A DNA stretch of 64,000 bases from Arcobacter sp. EP1 (GCA_001655195.1 LPNY01000132.1:265236-329235), one strand, 5' to 3'. Numbered from the stretch's first letter, positions 25,978 to 34,588 are shown. Notes: generated by a model not told the origin, from the letters alone. Translations and numbers: made by a program.

Positions 25978-27552
25978 ATGTCAATTAACTGTATACGAAC
26001 ACTCATTGAAGATGCAAATGTTTCTCACCCAAACAAAGTAGCTATTGTACATGAACAAAAAAATATCACTTATAATGAACTCTTTACAAAAGTTAATCAA
26101 GTTGCTTACTATTTAAATGAACTTGATTTGCCAAAGGGAAGCAGAATCGGTATCTATTCTAATAAAGGTATTGATCAAGTTATTGCAATCTTAGCCATTC
26201 TTTCTACCAATTATGTGTTAGTACCATTAACAAAACTATTAAAATCTGAACAAGTTGAATATGTTATTAATGATTGTAATATTCGATGTATTATTACTGA
26301 TAAATTAAAACTAGAGAGTATCGAAGAGATTAACTTTGATGGAGATATTATCTCTTATGAGACAGCCCACAAAGAGATTCCTTCATTTGAAGAAATCTTT
26401 AAATACTATAACAAACCTTTCTCGTGCAACATCAATGGACATGATAATGCTGTTATTACTTACTCCTTTGGAATCACAGGAACACCAAAAGGAATTGTGC
26501 TTTCTCATAGAAACCTCATTGATTCAGCACGTGTTGTTTCTCAATACTTGAATCTTGAAGAGAGTGATGTTTTAAGTGGATTACTTATCTTTAATCTCGA
26601 TTATGGACTTAATCAAATTTTTTGTTCTTTATATAAAAGAGCAACTTTAGCACTGCATCGATTTATTTTACCTGGTGATTTTTTCAATCATCTTATTAAT
26701 GATAAAGTAACGGTTATTGGTCTCATGCCAGTAAATATTACACAAATGTTTGATGAAGACATACACCGATTACCTAGTCCTGAACTCTTAAGCAGTGTTA
26801 AAACCATCACCTCTTCAGGAGGAAATGTAACAGCAAAAATGGTTAAAGACGTACAATCGTTCTTCCCTGAAGCTAAAATCTATTCAATGCATGGTTTAAC
26901 AGAAGCCTTTAGATCAACCTATTTAGATCCATCACAAATTAATATTCGGCCTGAATCAATTGGTAAAGCAATTCCTGATGTGGAGCTTTATATCTTAAAT
27001 GATGAAGGTAAAGAGTGTAAAACACGAGAAGTGGGTGAACTTATTCATCGTGGAGGATATATCTATAAAGGTTTTTGGAATGCACCCATTGAAACAGCAC
27101 AGCGTTTTAAATCAATTAACATTCTAAAAGATGCTATTAACTTAGAAGGCGACCTAACTGATGAGTTAGTTATTGCAACAGGAGATTATGTCTATAAAGA
27201 TGAAGAAGGATACTTTTATTTTGTATCACGACGTGATGATATGATTAAAACTCGAGGATTTAGAGTAAGTCCTTTTGAAGTAGAATCTGTTGTATCAAAA
27301 AATCTTCCAAGCATTGAACAGTGTGCAGTATTTTCAATAGACAACGAAGAGATTGAAGAAGAAATTGTTCTTGTTTACTCTGCACGAAGTGAAATTGCAC
27401 CTAAAGAAATTACCTTCGAACTTAAAAAACATTTAGCCTCTTATATGATTCCTTCAAAAATTATTTATCGTAAATCACTACCACTTATTCCAAGTGATAA
27501 AAACAAAATCAATAAAGAAGAACTCAAAAAAGAGCTTTTAGAAAATAATTAA
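25978..27552 (+). CDS. Adenylate-forming acyl-CoA ligase-like enzyme
   Basis: ANL-superfamily enzyme (524 residues) that should activate a carboxylic acid as an acyl-AMP and probably pass it to CoA or a carrier thiol. Motifs: P-loop-like YSFGITGTPKGIVLSH, a substrate region with FNLDYGLNQIF, the A5-like MHGLTEAF, GDYVYKDEEGYFYFVSRRDD, and a C-terminal catalytic lysine in NKINKEEL where GKIxR is usual. The FNLDYGLNQI region recalls ligases associated with exosortase systems (ligase_PEP_1), but no exosortase gene is here. It follows the glutamate mutase genes after 90 bases and may act on a product of that pathway. AAAAGGA supports the start. Confidence 0.85.
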   Translation: MSINCIRTLIEDANVSHPNKVAIVHEQKNITYNELFTKVNQVAYYLNELDLPKGSRIGIYSNKGIDQVIAILAILSTNYVLVPLTKLLKSEQVEYVINDCNIRCIITDKLKLESIEEINFDGDIISYETAHKEIPSFEEIFKYYNKPFSCNINGHDNAVITYSFGITGTPKGIVLSHRNLIDSARVVSQYLNLEESDVLSGLLIFNLDYGLNQIFCSLYKRATLALHRFILPGDFFNHLINDKVTVIGLMPVNITQMFDEDIHRLPSPELLSSVKTITSSGGNVTAKMVKDVQSFFPEAKIYSMHGLTEAFRSTYLDPSQINIRPESIGKAIPDVELYILNDEGKECKTREVGELIHRGGYIYKGFWNAPIETAQRFKSINILKDAINLEGDLTDELVIATGDYVYKDEEGYFYFVSRRDDMIKTRGFRVSPFEVESVVSKNLPSIEQCAVFSIDNEEIEEEIVLVYSARSEIAPKEITFELKKHLASYMIPSKIIYRKSLPLIPSDKNKINKEELKKELLENN

Positions 27553-27574
27553 TTTAGTACTTTGGTACTAAATT
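27551..27574 (+). terminator. Hairpin after the ligase gene
   Basis: A perfect ten-pair stem, AATTTAGTAC with GTACTAAATT, around a four-base loop (TTTG), directly at the ligase stop codon. There is no T tract after it, so its use as a terminator is uncertain. Confidence 0.5.
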
Positions 27575-27624
27575 AGTTACGAATCTACAAGTTCGTTAAA
27601 AAAATTCATAAAACTTAAATATTT

Positions 27625-27638
27625 TTGATACAAATCAA
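27625..27638 (+). promoter_or_regulatory. FNR/CRP-type box upstream of the first cytochrome c553 gene
   Basis: TTGAT-ACAA-ATCAA is an exact match to the FNR-type consensus TTGAT-N4-ATCAA. A -10-like TAAAAT lies at 27661-27666; a start about seven bases after it would put the box centre near -41.5, the spacing of a class II activator site. This suggests activation by an FNR/CRP-family regulator under low oxygen or a related signal. No such regulator is encoded in the window. Confidence 0.6.
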
Positions 27639-27692
27639 GTACATTTTCAGATTAATTTATTAAAATACATACAAATTAAACAAAGGGAAATT

Positions 27693-27968
27693 ATGAAAAA
27701 AATTTTACTAATTACGTCAATCTTAGCATGTGCTGCATTCGCTAACCCATACGCAAAATGTGCTGGATGTCACGGTGCTGATGGTGGAAAAGTTGCATTA
27801 GGTAAATCTAAAGTTATTAAAGATATGTCTAAAGCTGACTTCATTGCTGCAATGAAAGGTTACAAAGATGGTTCTTACGGTGGACCAATGAAAGGTTTAA
27901 TGAAAGGTCAAGCTGCTTCATTAAGCGATGCTGATATCGAAGCAATTGCAAATCAAATTGCTAAATAA
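27693..27968 (+). CDS. Cytochrome c553-like protein, copy 1
   Basis: A 91-residue precursor with a signal peptide (residues 1-17, ending AFA) and a single class I haem c domain. The haem site is CAGCH and the methionine ligand is likely in the GGPMKGLMKGQA segment. Such small periplasmic cytochromes carry electrons between the bc1 complex and terminal oxidases or reductases. AAAGGG lies before the start. It is the first of three tandem copies, each with its own upstream region and following hairpin, and has the FNR-type box. Confidence 0.92.
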   Translation: MKKILLITSILACAAFANPYAKCAGCHGADGGKVALGKSKVIKDMSKADFIAAMKGYKDGSYGGPMKGLMKGQAASLSDADIEAIANQIAK

Positions 27969-27983
27969 TTAATTATTCTTAAG

Positions 27984-28003
27984 CTAGAAGCGTAAGCTTC
28001 TAG
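27984..28003 (+). terminator. Terminator after cytochrome c553 copy 1
   Basis: CTAGAAGC and GCTTCTAG pair around GTAA, followed by a TTTAT run. The same CTAGAAGC stem recurs after copy 2. Confidence 0.75.
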
Positions 28004-28136
28004 TTTATACTCCTATCTATTTTTTAAATCTCTTATTATTCAATCAAACTTTACACTTTTTTTCCACAATAAAAACCTAAAATTTTCTATGATATATTAC
28101 AAAACTAAGTAATATACAACAAAAAAGGACTCTATT

Positions 28137-28412
28137 ATGAAAAAAATCTTATTACTTACGTCAATCTTAGCATGTGCAGTATTTGCTAATCCATACGCAA
28201 AATGTGCAGGGTGTCATGGTGCTGATGGTGAAAAAGTTGCATTAGGTAAATCTAAAGTTATCAAAGATATGACTAAAGCTGAAATAGTTGCGGCGATGAA
28301 AGGTTACAAAGATGGATCTTACGGTGGACCAATGAAAGGTTTAATGAAAGGTCAAGCTGTTTCACTTTCTGACGCTGACATTCAAGCTATTGCTGATCAA
28401 ATCGGTAAGTAA
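28137..28412 (+). CDS. Cytochrome c553-like protein, copy 2
   Basis: Near-identical to copy 1 along all 91 residues: same signal peptide layout, haem site CAGCH, and GGPMKGLMKGQA. Differences are mostly conservative (for example ADGE for ADGG). It has its own upstream sequence without an FNR-type box; the stretch TCAAACTTTA (28044-28053) is also found before copy 3. A separate hairpin follows, so the three genes may be expressed as separate units with different control. Confidence 0.92.
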   Translation: MKKILLLTSILACAVFANPYAKCAGCHGADGEKVALGKSKVIKDMTKAEIVAAMKGYKDGSYGGPMKGLMKGQAVSLSDADIQAIADQIGK

Positions 28413-28425
28413 TTCACCTCAAATA

Positions 28426-28451
28426 AAACTAGAAGCTCTCGCTTCTAGTTT
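28426..28451 (+). terminator. Terminator after cytochrome c553 copy 2
   Basis: A perfect 11-pair stem, AAACTAGAAGC with GCTTCTAGTTT, loop TCTC. It resembles the hairpin after copy 1, so the gene and its terminator were probably duplicated together. Confidence 0.75.
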
Positions 28452-28585
28452 ACAAAACACCTCTACAATAAAAAATAACTTTTTAAAAGTCAATTTACAT
28501 ATCACTCAAACTTTAATCTTCATTAAATAAATATATTAGTTAAATTATATTAAAATTATATTAACATTAAAAAAAGGACTTTACG

Positions 28586-28864
28586 ATGAAGAAAATATTT
28601 CTATTAACGTCAATCTTGGCATGTGTTGCATTTGCAAATCCTTATGACCAGTGTGTAGCTTGTCATGGAGCAAATGGAGAAAAAGCAGCGATGAGTGGGA
28701 AGTCAAAAGTCATCAAAGATATGACTAAAGCTGATTTTATTGCAGCCATGAAAGGATACAAAGACGGGTCGTATGGTGGATCAATGAAAGGTCTAATGAA
28801 AGTTCAATCTGACAAACTAAGCGATGCACAAATTAAAGCAATAGCAGATCAAATTGCAAAATAA
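28586..28864 (+). CDS. Cytochrome c553-like protein, copy 3 (divergent)
   Basis: A 92-residue relative of copies 1 and 2 with signal peptide and haem site CVACH. It is the most divergent: YDQCVACHGANGEKAAMSG replaces the usual start of the domain, with one residue inserted, and the region near the methionine ligand reads GGSMKGLMKVQS. The proline before the first Met is lost, which may change haem potential. AAAGGAC supports the start. A strong hairpin after it also serves the convergent GGDEF gene. Confidence 0.9.
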   Translation: MKKIFLLTSILACVAFANPYDQCVACHGANGEKAAMSGKSKVIKDMTKADFIAAMKGYKDGSYGGSMKGLMKVQSDKLSDAQIKAIADQIAK

Positions 28865-28872
28865 GCATTAAC

Positions 28873-28898
28873 AACATGAAGGATTCTTCCTTCATGTT
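28873..28898. terminator. Two-way terminator between c553 copy 3 and GGDEF gene
   Basis: An 11-pair stem, AACATGAAGGA with TCCTTCATGTT, loop TTCT, in the short space between convergent genes. A/T-rich flanks on both sides fit use in both directions. Confidence 0.75.
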
Positions 28899-28901
28899 AT
28901 A

Positions 28902-29747
28902 TTATCCTATCTCTATTCTATCTCGTCCATTCTCTTTTGCTTTATAAACACCCTCATCAGCAGTTTTAATAAAATTCTCTTTTGTTTTGCACTCGTCCCA
29001 AAATGCCACTCCCATTGAGACAGTTAACGATATTGGTCGATTAGGATTTGGTATCATCTCTTTTTTAATATCTTCACGCAATCGCTCTAATCCATTTAAA
29101 AGAAGTGATTTAGGCATAAAACATAATAAAATAAACTCTTCACCTCCATAACGGTAAACCTCACCATTGAGAAGTTTTGCATGTTTTTTAAGTTTTCTGG
29201 CAATATAACGTAAGGCATGGTCCCCTGCATCATGTCCAAAGTAATCATTGATTCCTTTAAATCTATCCGCATCCACAAAAGTGGCACTTAACACATTAGC
29301 ATTACGTTGTCCTATAAACATCTCTAAATCTTCTTCCATCTTACGACGATTATAAACATCAGTTAAATGGTCTTTATGCATAGTATCTTGTAAGGCCTCT
29401 TTCTCTTTTAAAAGCTGTTTAATTAGATTGTCTTTATAGTCTTCTGAGATAAAAGTATTCTTTCTCTCTTCTATATCTCCAATAATAATCTCAAAAAGAT
29501 TCTTTTTAGCATTGTAATTAATCTTCTCACATTGAGCAACAACTGTTGGCTTTTCAGAACCTAAACCATTAGAAATCTTTAGCCTATCAACATTTTTAAT
29601 ATCATATTTAATAGTATCATTAACAATACTAATTTCTAAAAGCTCTTTCTTCCAATAAGGTGTCATCTCTTTTTCAATCACCTTTAGTTGTGTCGTTAAA
29701 ATATCATCAAATAGCTCTTTTGAAACAGAGATATGTAGCATAGTCAT
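28902..29747 (-). CDS. Diguanylate cyclase (GGDEF)
   Basis: Makes the second messenger c-di-GMP from two GTP. The C-terminal half (about residues 120-281) is a GGDEF domain: HKDHLTDVYNRRKMEED at its start, FVDADRFKGINDYFGHDAGD for metal and substrate binding, and the active RYGGEEF. The N-terminal 115 residues have no signal peptide, no membrane segment and no domain I recognise, and may sense a cytoplasmic cue. AGGA six bases upstream supports the start. It is monocistronic. Confidence 0.9.
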   Translation of the reverse strand: MTMLHISVSKELFDDILTTQLKVIEKEMTPYWKKELLEISIVNDTIKYDIKNVDRLKISNGLGSEKPTVVAQCEKINYNAKKNLFEIIIGDIEERKNTFISEDYKDNLIKQLLKEKEALQDTMHKDHLTDVYNRRKMEEDLEMFIGQRNANVLSATFVDADRFKGINDYFGHDAGDHALRYIARKLKKHAKLLNGEVYRYGGEEFILLCFMPKSLLLNGLERLREDIKKEMIPNPNRPISLTVSMGVAFWDECKTKENFIKTADEGVYKAKENGRDRIEIG

Positions 29748-29895
29748 CCTAGAGATTTTTAATGAAGTGTATAATAGTTCCTATTAACCATCCATTAAAA
29801 GATTTTAAATTATAAGCTAAACTTATATTATCTCTTAGAATATTTTAAAGATTACTTGGCTAACATTTCAAAAATTTATTATAAGGAATTCTTAT

Positions 29896-31056
29896 ATGGA
29901 ATTACGTGAAAAATTCACACCAATGTGTTTTCTCAGCGCTTTAGGAGCGGGTGGGCTATCTGTCTCTTTTTTTATGTATCTTATGTTTTTAGTGCCACAC
30001 AAAGGCGTACCTATGGCGATATTTGATTTTGTTTACCCTGCACTTTTAAAAGGTGATTGGCTCTCTTTTATAGTCGCATTTTCTTTAGTATTTATTTTGG
30101 CTTTTGCATTTTTTCATTTTAAATTTCTTATTTGGAACACGAAACAGTTTAACCTATTTAAAAAAACATCAAATTATCAATCTTTAAAAAATTCAAATGT
30201 AGAAATAACACTCATGACAATTCCCTTAACCTTTGCAATGACAATCAATGTCTGTTTCGTTCTAGGTGCAGTTTTTATTCCTGGGCTTTGGAGTATTGTT
30301 GAGTTTTTGTTTCCATTTGCACTTATTGCATTTATTGTTGCAGGATATTTTGCACTTAAAATATTTTTTAATTACTTTACCCGTATTCTAACAACAGGAG
30401 AATTTGACTTTACAAAAAACAATAACCTCTCTCAAATGATTTCTATCTTTGCTTTTTCAATGATTTCTGTAGGGTTTGCAGCACCAGGGGCGATGAGTCA
30501 CCATATCACAATAAATGCAATAGGGATTGCAGGTTCAATCTTCTTTGCAGCCATTGCAGTGTTACTACTCATTATTAAATTAACCATTGGGTTTACTAAC
30601 ATGTTTGAAAAAGGAATTGCACTAGAAGCTAGTCCTTCTTTGTGGATTATTATTCCAATCCTTACACTACTTGGTATTGCTTTTATTCGAATCTCTTTTG
30701 GGCTAGATCATCATTTTAATGCACCATTAGCAAAATCATCGCTGTTTACCTTTACTACCTTGATATTATCAATTCAGATAATCTTTGGAATATTGGGCTA
30801 TAAAGTAATGAAACAACTCAACTACTTTGATGCATACATTGTGGGAGAAAATCGTTCTCCTGTATCATTTGCACTAATTTGTCCAGGAGTGGCTATCATG
30901 GTGTTTGGAATGTTCTTTATCAATTTTGGTCTGACTTTTAATGGGGTTGTTGAAAAGTACTCAATATTTTATTTTGCACTGATGATTCCTTTTGTTTTTA
31001 TTCAATATAAAACTGTACAATACTTTTTCAAACTCAAATCTAAATTCAATTTCTAA
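29896..31056 (+). CDS. Multi-pass membrane protein, TDT/TsoY-like
   Basis: A 386-residue protein with about ten hydrophobic segments, beginning FTPMCFLSALGAGGLSVSFF and including FAAPGAMSHHITINAIG. The layout and the paired helices recall the tellurite-resistance/dicarboxylate (TDT) transporter superfamily. I think it fits the group listed as TsoY family in Campylobacterota, some of which are selenoproteins, but that is from memory. Here there is no in-frame TGA, so no selenocysteine. AAGGA precedes the ATG. Function unknown; transport or sulfur-related roles are only guesses. Confidence 0.6.
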   Translation: MELREKFTPMCFLSALGAGGLSVSFFMYLMFLVPHKGVPMAIFDFVYPALLKGDWLSFIVAFSLVFILAFAFFHFKFLIWNTKQFNLFKKTSNYQSLKNSNVEITLMTIPLTFAMTINVCFVLGAVFIPGLWSIVEFLFPFALIAFIVAGYFALKIFFNYFTRILTTGEFDFTKNNNLSQMISIFAFSMISVGFAAPGAMSHHITINAIGIAGSIFFAAIAVLLLIIKLTIGFTNMFEKGIALEASPSLWIIIPILTLLGIAFIRISFGLDHHFNAPLAKSSLFTFTTLILSIQIIFGILGYKVMKQLNYFDAYIVGENRSPVSFALICPGVAIMVFGMFFINFGLTFNGVVEKYSIFYFALMIPFVFIQYKTVQYFFKLKSKFNF

Positions 31057-31095
31057 TATGCTAAAATCTTCATTAGACATCTAATGGAGATTTTT

Positions 31096-32406
31096 ATGCA
31101 ACAATTCACCCCTTTTATTCTTCTTTTTGTACTCCTATTCTTTAGTGCGTGTGCCAGTAAAAAAGCACCCTATCCTACAGAATTACAAGATATTAAACAA
31201 TATGAACAAAAAGCCACCAACTATTTAAAAAATGTTCCCAATATTCAATACTATGATCAACTAAAGTTTGATAAAGTTTTCAATCAAAAATATTTTCAGC
31301 CATGGCATATCAAAAAACCCTATGCAACTAAAAAACAAGCCATGTGGGGAAATGTGTATGCTAAACGTAAAGTTTATGGAGATAACCACAAACAAATCTC
31401 TAAAGCATGGTTTAAACAACAAATCAACAATGCTAACTTTGATGAGTACAGCACTGTTTTACGCAAAGCCATTACTACTAACAATTCAGCACTACGAGTG
31501 TTTCCAACAAACTCTAAAATTTTCTATAATCCTAAAAAAGCAGGTGAAGGTTTCCCTTTTGATTACAACCAAAACTCAGGAATCAAAATAAACTCTCCCT
31601 TACTTATCTCTCACTACTCAAAAGACAGAGCATGGGCATATGTACAAGCCTCTTTTGCTTCAGGGTGGATACAAATCAATGATATTGCTTATGTAAGTGA
31701 AATAATCGCTAAAAAGTTTGAAAGTGGCAATTATTACATTGCTATCAAAGATAACTTCGCTATTTATAAAAATGGTCTCTTTAAAGAGTATATCAAACTA
31801 GGAACTCTTTTTCCAAAAACAAAAAGTGGTAAATATTTAACCATTGGCAAAGATATCAATCTAAATGGTTTTTTATCAACGGTTCAACTCAATGAAGAAC
31901 AAATTGATAAAAAGCCTATCAAACTCAATAAATCAAATGTTGCAACTATCTTTAATGAACTAATCTCTGAACCTTATGGTTGGGGAGAATTGCTAAACCA
32001 TAGAGATTGTTCTGCTTTGACGCGAGATTTTATTGCTCCTTTTGGTATCTATCTAGGCAGAAACTCTGCTGCTCAAAAAAGTCAAGGTAAATACTATAAC
32101 CTATCTAAACTAACCAATGAAGAGAAAAAAGAGTACATAATTAAACATGCCATTCCTTATTTGACACTTATTTATATGAAAGGTCACATTATGCTCTATA
32201 TTGGGCAAGAAAAAGAGGAACCTTTGGCTTTTCATAATATTTGGGGAATTAAAACCTTAGAAGAAGATGGTGAACAAGGTCGGTTTATTATAGGACGTGC
32301 CGTTGTTACGGGTCTTAACCCTGGAGCTGAATTACTAAACATCAATAAAAAGAAAACCTTATTGGAAAGAATTACAGGAATAACTTTACTCAATCAAAAG
32401 CGATAA
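31096..32406 (+). CDS. SH3-domain NlpC/P60-like lipoprotein (probable cell-wall hydrolase)
   Basis: A lipoprotein signal peptide ends in LFFSAC, with the lipidated cysteine about 18 residues in. Then come an SH3-like wall-binding part (RAWAYVQASFASGWIQINDIAYVSE) and a C-terminal NlpC/P60-type peptidase domain (about 295-415): YGWGELLNHRDCSALTRDF holds the likely catalytic Cys and KGHIMLYIG the His. Probably cleaves peptide bonds in peptidoglycan stems from the periplasmic side. I set the start at ATG 31096, six bases after GGAG; an in-frame ATG at 31084 overlaps that site. Confidence 0.85.
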   Translation: MQQFTPFILLFVLLFFSACASKKAPYPTELQDIKQYEQKATNYLKNVPNIQYYDQLKFDKVFNQKYFQPWHIKKPYATKKQAMWGNVYAKRKVYGDNHKQISKAWFKQQINNANFDEYSTVLRKAITTNNSALRVFPTNSKIFYNPKKAGEGFPFDYNQNSGIKINSPLLISHYSKDRAWAYVQASFASGWIQINDIAYVSEIIAKKFESGNYYIAIKDNFAIYKNGLFKEYIKLGTLFPKTKSGKYLTIGKDINLNGFLSTVQLNEEQIDKKPIKLNKSNVATIFNELISEPYGWGELLNHRDCSALTRDFIAPFGIYLGRNSAAQKSQGKYYNLSKLTNEEKKEYIIKHAIPYLTLIYMKGHIMLYIGQEKEEPLAFHNIWGIKTLEEDGEQGRFIIGRAVVTGLNPGAELLNINKKKTLLERITGITLLNQKR

Positions 32407-32436
32407 TTTACTACTATCATAGAGTAAAGGATATAC

Positions 32437-33861
32437 ATGAAAGTTTTACTAACTGGTTCAACAGGCTATATTGGGAGAAGACTCAAACAAAAACTTTTAA
32501 ATGACACTTCCATTGATTTACGACTTTATGTGAGAAATAAAAGTAGCTTATCTTCAGAAGTACTTCAGAATATAGAAGTTATCCAAGGAGATACTTTTCA
32601 TAAAGAACAACTCAAGATAGCATTAAAAGATATCCATACTGCTTATTATTTAATCCACTCTCTTAATAATAAGAACTATAAAGACCTAGACAAAATATCA
32701 GCTCAAAACTTTTTGGATGTGGCTAAAGAGTGTGGCGTAAAAAGAATCATCTATTTAGGTGGACTAGGGGTTAAAAACAAAGATACCAGTGAACATCTTC
32801 TTAGTCGTTTAGAAACAGGTGAAGTTTTAAGTTCATCAAAAGAGGTACAAACCATATGGTTACGTGCTGGTGTTATTATTGGATCAGGAAGTACAAGCTT
32901 TGAGATAATACGAAATCTAGTAGAAAAACTACCTATCATGACCACTCCAAAGTGGGTCTATACAAAAGCACAACCCATAGCGATCAAGGATGTACTACAA
33001 TATTTAGAAGCATCGTTATATATAAAAGAGGAAGAAAACTGTATCATAGATATAGGAAGTGAACAACTTACCTATCGTGATATGATGGTACAAGCAGGTC
33101 AAGCATTAGAACTAAAAAGAGTTTTAATTCCCCTACCCTTTTTATCTATCAATCTTTCATCCTATTGGCTGAACCTTTTTACTCCCATTCCTTTTACCGT
33201 TGCAAAAGCACTTATTGAAGGACTCAAATCAGAAGTTATCATACAAAATGACCATGCAAAAAAATATTTTCCAAATATACAACCACTCTCTTATCTCAAT
33301 GCCGTCAAAGAAGCAGAAAATGAAATTAAAAAACATCAAGTAATTAGTCGATGGAGTGATAATGGAGGAAAGGTTTGGGATAAAAATCATACTCAAGAGA
33401 TAGCCGATGCTATTTTTGTAGATAGAAAAGAAAAAGATATTTCCAATCTAGAAATAGCCAAAGTTTATAAAAGTTTTACTAGCATAGGTGGAAAAAATGG
33501 CTGGTTTGATTATGATTTTTTATGGGTAATTAGGGGTATCGTTGACAAAATGATTGGTGGCGTTGGATTGCAAAGAGGAAGAAGAGATCAAAATAATTTG
33601 AGAATAGGAGAATCACTAGACTTTTGGAAGGTTGTTGACCTCAAAGAGAATGAACGTCTCCTTCTCTATGCACAAATGAAAGTTCCAGGAAATGCCTGGT
33701 TAGAATTTAAAATTGAAGATAATAAACTTATTCAATCAGCCTACTTTTACCCAAAAGGAGTATTAGGTCGTCTCTATTGGTATAGTTTAGTACCTTTACA
33801 CTATTTAGTTTTTAATAATATGATTAATTCTATTATAAAAAAAGCTTCCACTGATCACTGA
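32437..33861 (+). CDS. NAD(P)-binding SDR-type protein with C-terminal DUF2867 domain
   Basis: The N-terminal part (1-280) is an atypical short-chain dehydrogenase/NmrA-like fold with the nucleotide motif GSTGYIGRRL. The C-terminal part (about 310-470) fits DUF2867 (KVYKSFTSIGGKNGWFDYDFLW ... GNAWLEF ... YFYPKGVLGRLYWYSLVPLH, only the key parts quoted). This fusion is widespread in bacteria, but its reaction is not known to me. AAAGGA lies before the ATG. Its end overlaps the end of the convergent hypothetical gene by 29 bases. Confidence 0.82.
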   Translation: MKVLLTGSTGYIGRRLKQKLLNDTSIDLRLYVRNKSSLSSEVLQNIEVIQGDTFHKEQLKIALKDIHTAYYLIHSLNNKNYKDLDKISAQNFLDVAKECGVKRIIYLGGLGVKNKDTSEHLLSRLETGEVLSSSKEVQTIWLRAGVIIGSGSTSFEIIRNLVEKLPIMTTPKWVYTKAQPIAIKDVLQYLEASLYIKEEENCIIDIGSEQLTYRDMMVQAGQALELKRVLIPLPFLSINLSSYWLNLFTPIPFTVAKALIEGLKSEVIIQNDHAKKYFPNIQPLSYLNAVKEAENEIKKHQVISRWSDNGGKVWDKNHTQEIADAIFVDRKEKDISNLEIAKVYKSFTSIGGKNGWFDYDFLWVIRGIVDKMIGGVGLQRGRRDQNNLRIGESLDFWKVVDLKENERLLLYAQMKVPGNAWLEFKIEDNKLIQSAYFYPKGVLGRLYWYSLVPLHYLVFNNMINSIIKKASTDH

Positions 33862-34588
33862 AACTCTTTTCAAAAGTTTTAAGATATTTTAAACAAAAAT
33901 CAAAAACCTCTTGCTGACTAAAAATAAAAAAATAGACACGTGGAGAGTATGGTTTATGCTTTATAGCAATCACTTTTAAAAAGTTCTCCTTTAATCTATC
34001 TTTTAAAATCTTTATTTGTTTATCATGACTCATAGTACGATTTAAATGATGATAAATAATAATACTGAATCCAAGACTATAAAGGGATTCTATTTCATCA
34101 AAGAAGATATATTTACCAGCTTTTGAGCGCATTTGAAAATCATCATAAGTTAAAAGTTTGATATTTTTTGAATCTTTTTCTTTAATTAATTTTGTTGCAA
34201 TTCCATTATCTGGGTCTACTAAAATAAAATCAGCACCATAAGCAAACATACAAGCTTTTTTAAACCAACTTTTACGATATATTAAATCATCTTTGCCATT
34301 TTCATTTACACAAGATGAAAAGTACTCACAATTATTAAGTAACTGAGCCTTTTCTAAAGAATAAACACTTCTATTAGTTTTAATAATACGACAAAGAGTC
34401 TCTTCTAAAAAAGGGTCAACCCCTTTTACTTTTTCAAAATAATTAATATATTGCCCATCATTGTTATGAAATTCATCAGGATACATATACCAAATTTGTT
34501 TTAAATTATATTCTGTATTGTTAAACATATACCGCAGAAGTTGAAATTTACCAAAATCTCCAATATCTGCGGCATACCTATCTTGCAT
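33833..34588 (-). CDS. Conserved hypothetical protein of the MQDRYAxDIGDFGK type
   Basis: A 251-residue soluble protein that begins MQDRYAADIGDFGKFQLLRY, a start I recall from many bacterial proteins of unknown role. A central FILVDPDNGIA could be an acidic metal or SAM-site loop, and YIFFDEIESL and IYHHLNRTMSH follow. The overall look is of a methyltransferase-like or three-Cys-partner-like fold, but I cannot assign a function. It begins at the last base of the RND gene and overlaps the SDR gene at its other end; the ribosome site is weak. Confidence 0.65.
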   Translation of the reverse strand: MQDRYAADIGDFGKFQLLRYMFNNTEYNLKQIWYMYPDEFHNNDGQYINYFEKVKGVDPFLEETLCRIIKTNRSVYSLEKAQLLNNCEYFSSCVNENGKDDLIYRKSWFKKACMFAYGADFILVDPDNGIATKLIKEKDSKNIKLLTYDDFQMRSKAGKYIFFDEIESLYSLGFSIIIYHHLNRTMSHDKQIKILKDRLKENFLKVIAIKHKPYSPRVYFFIFSQQEVFDFCLKYLKTFEKSFSDQWKLFL

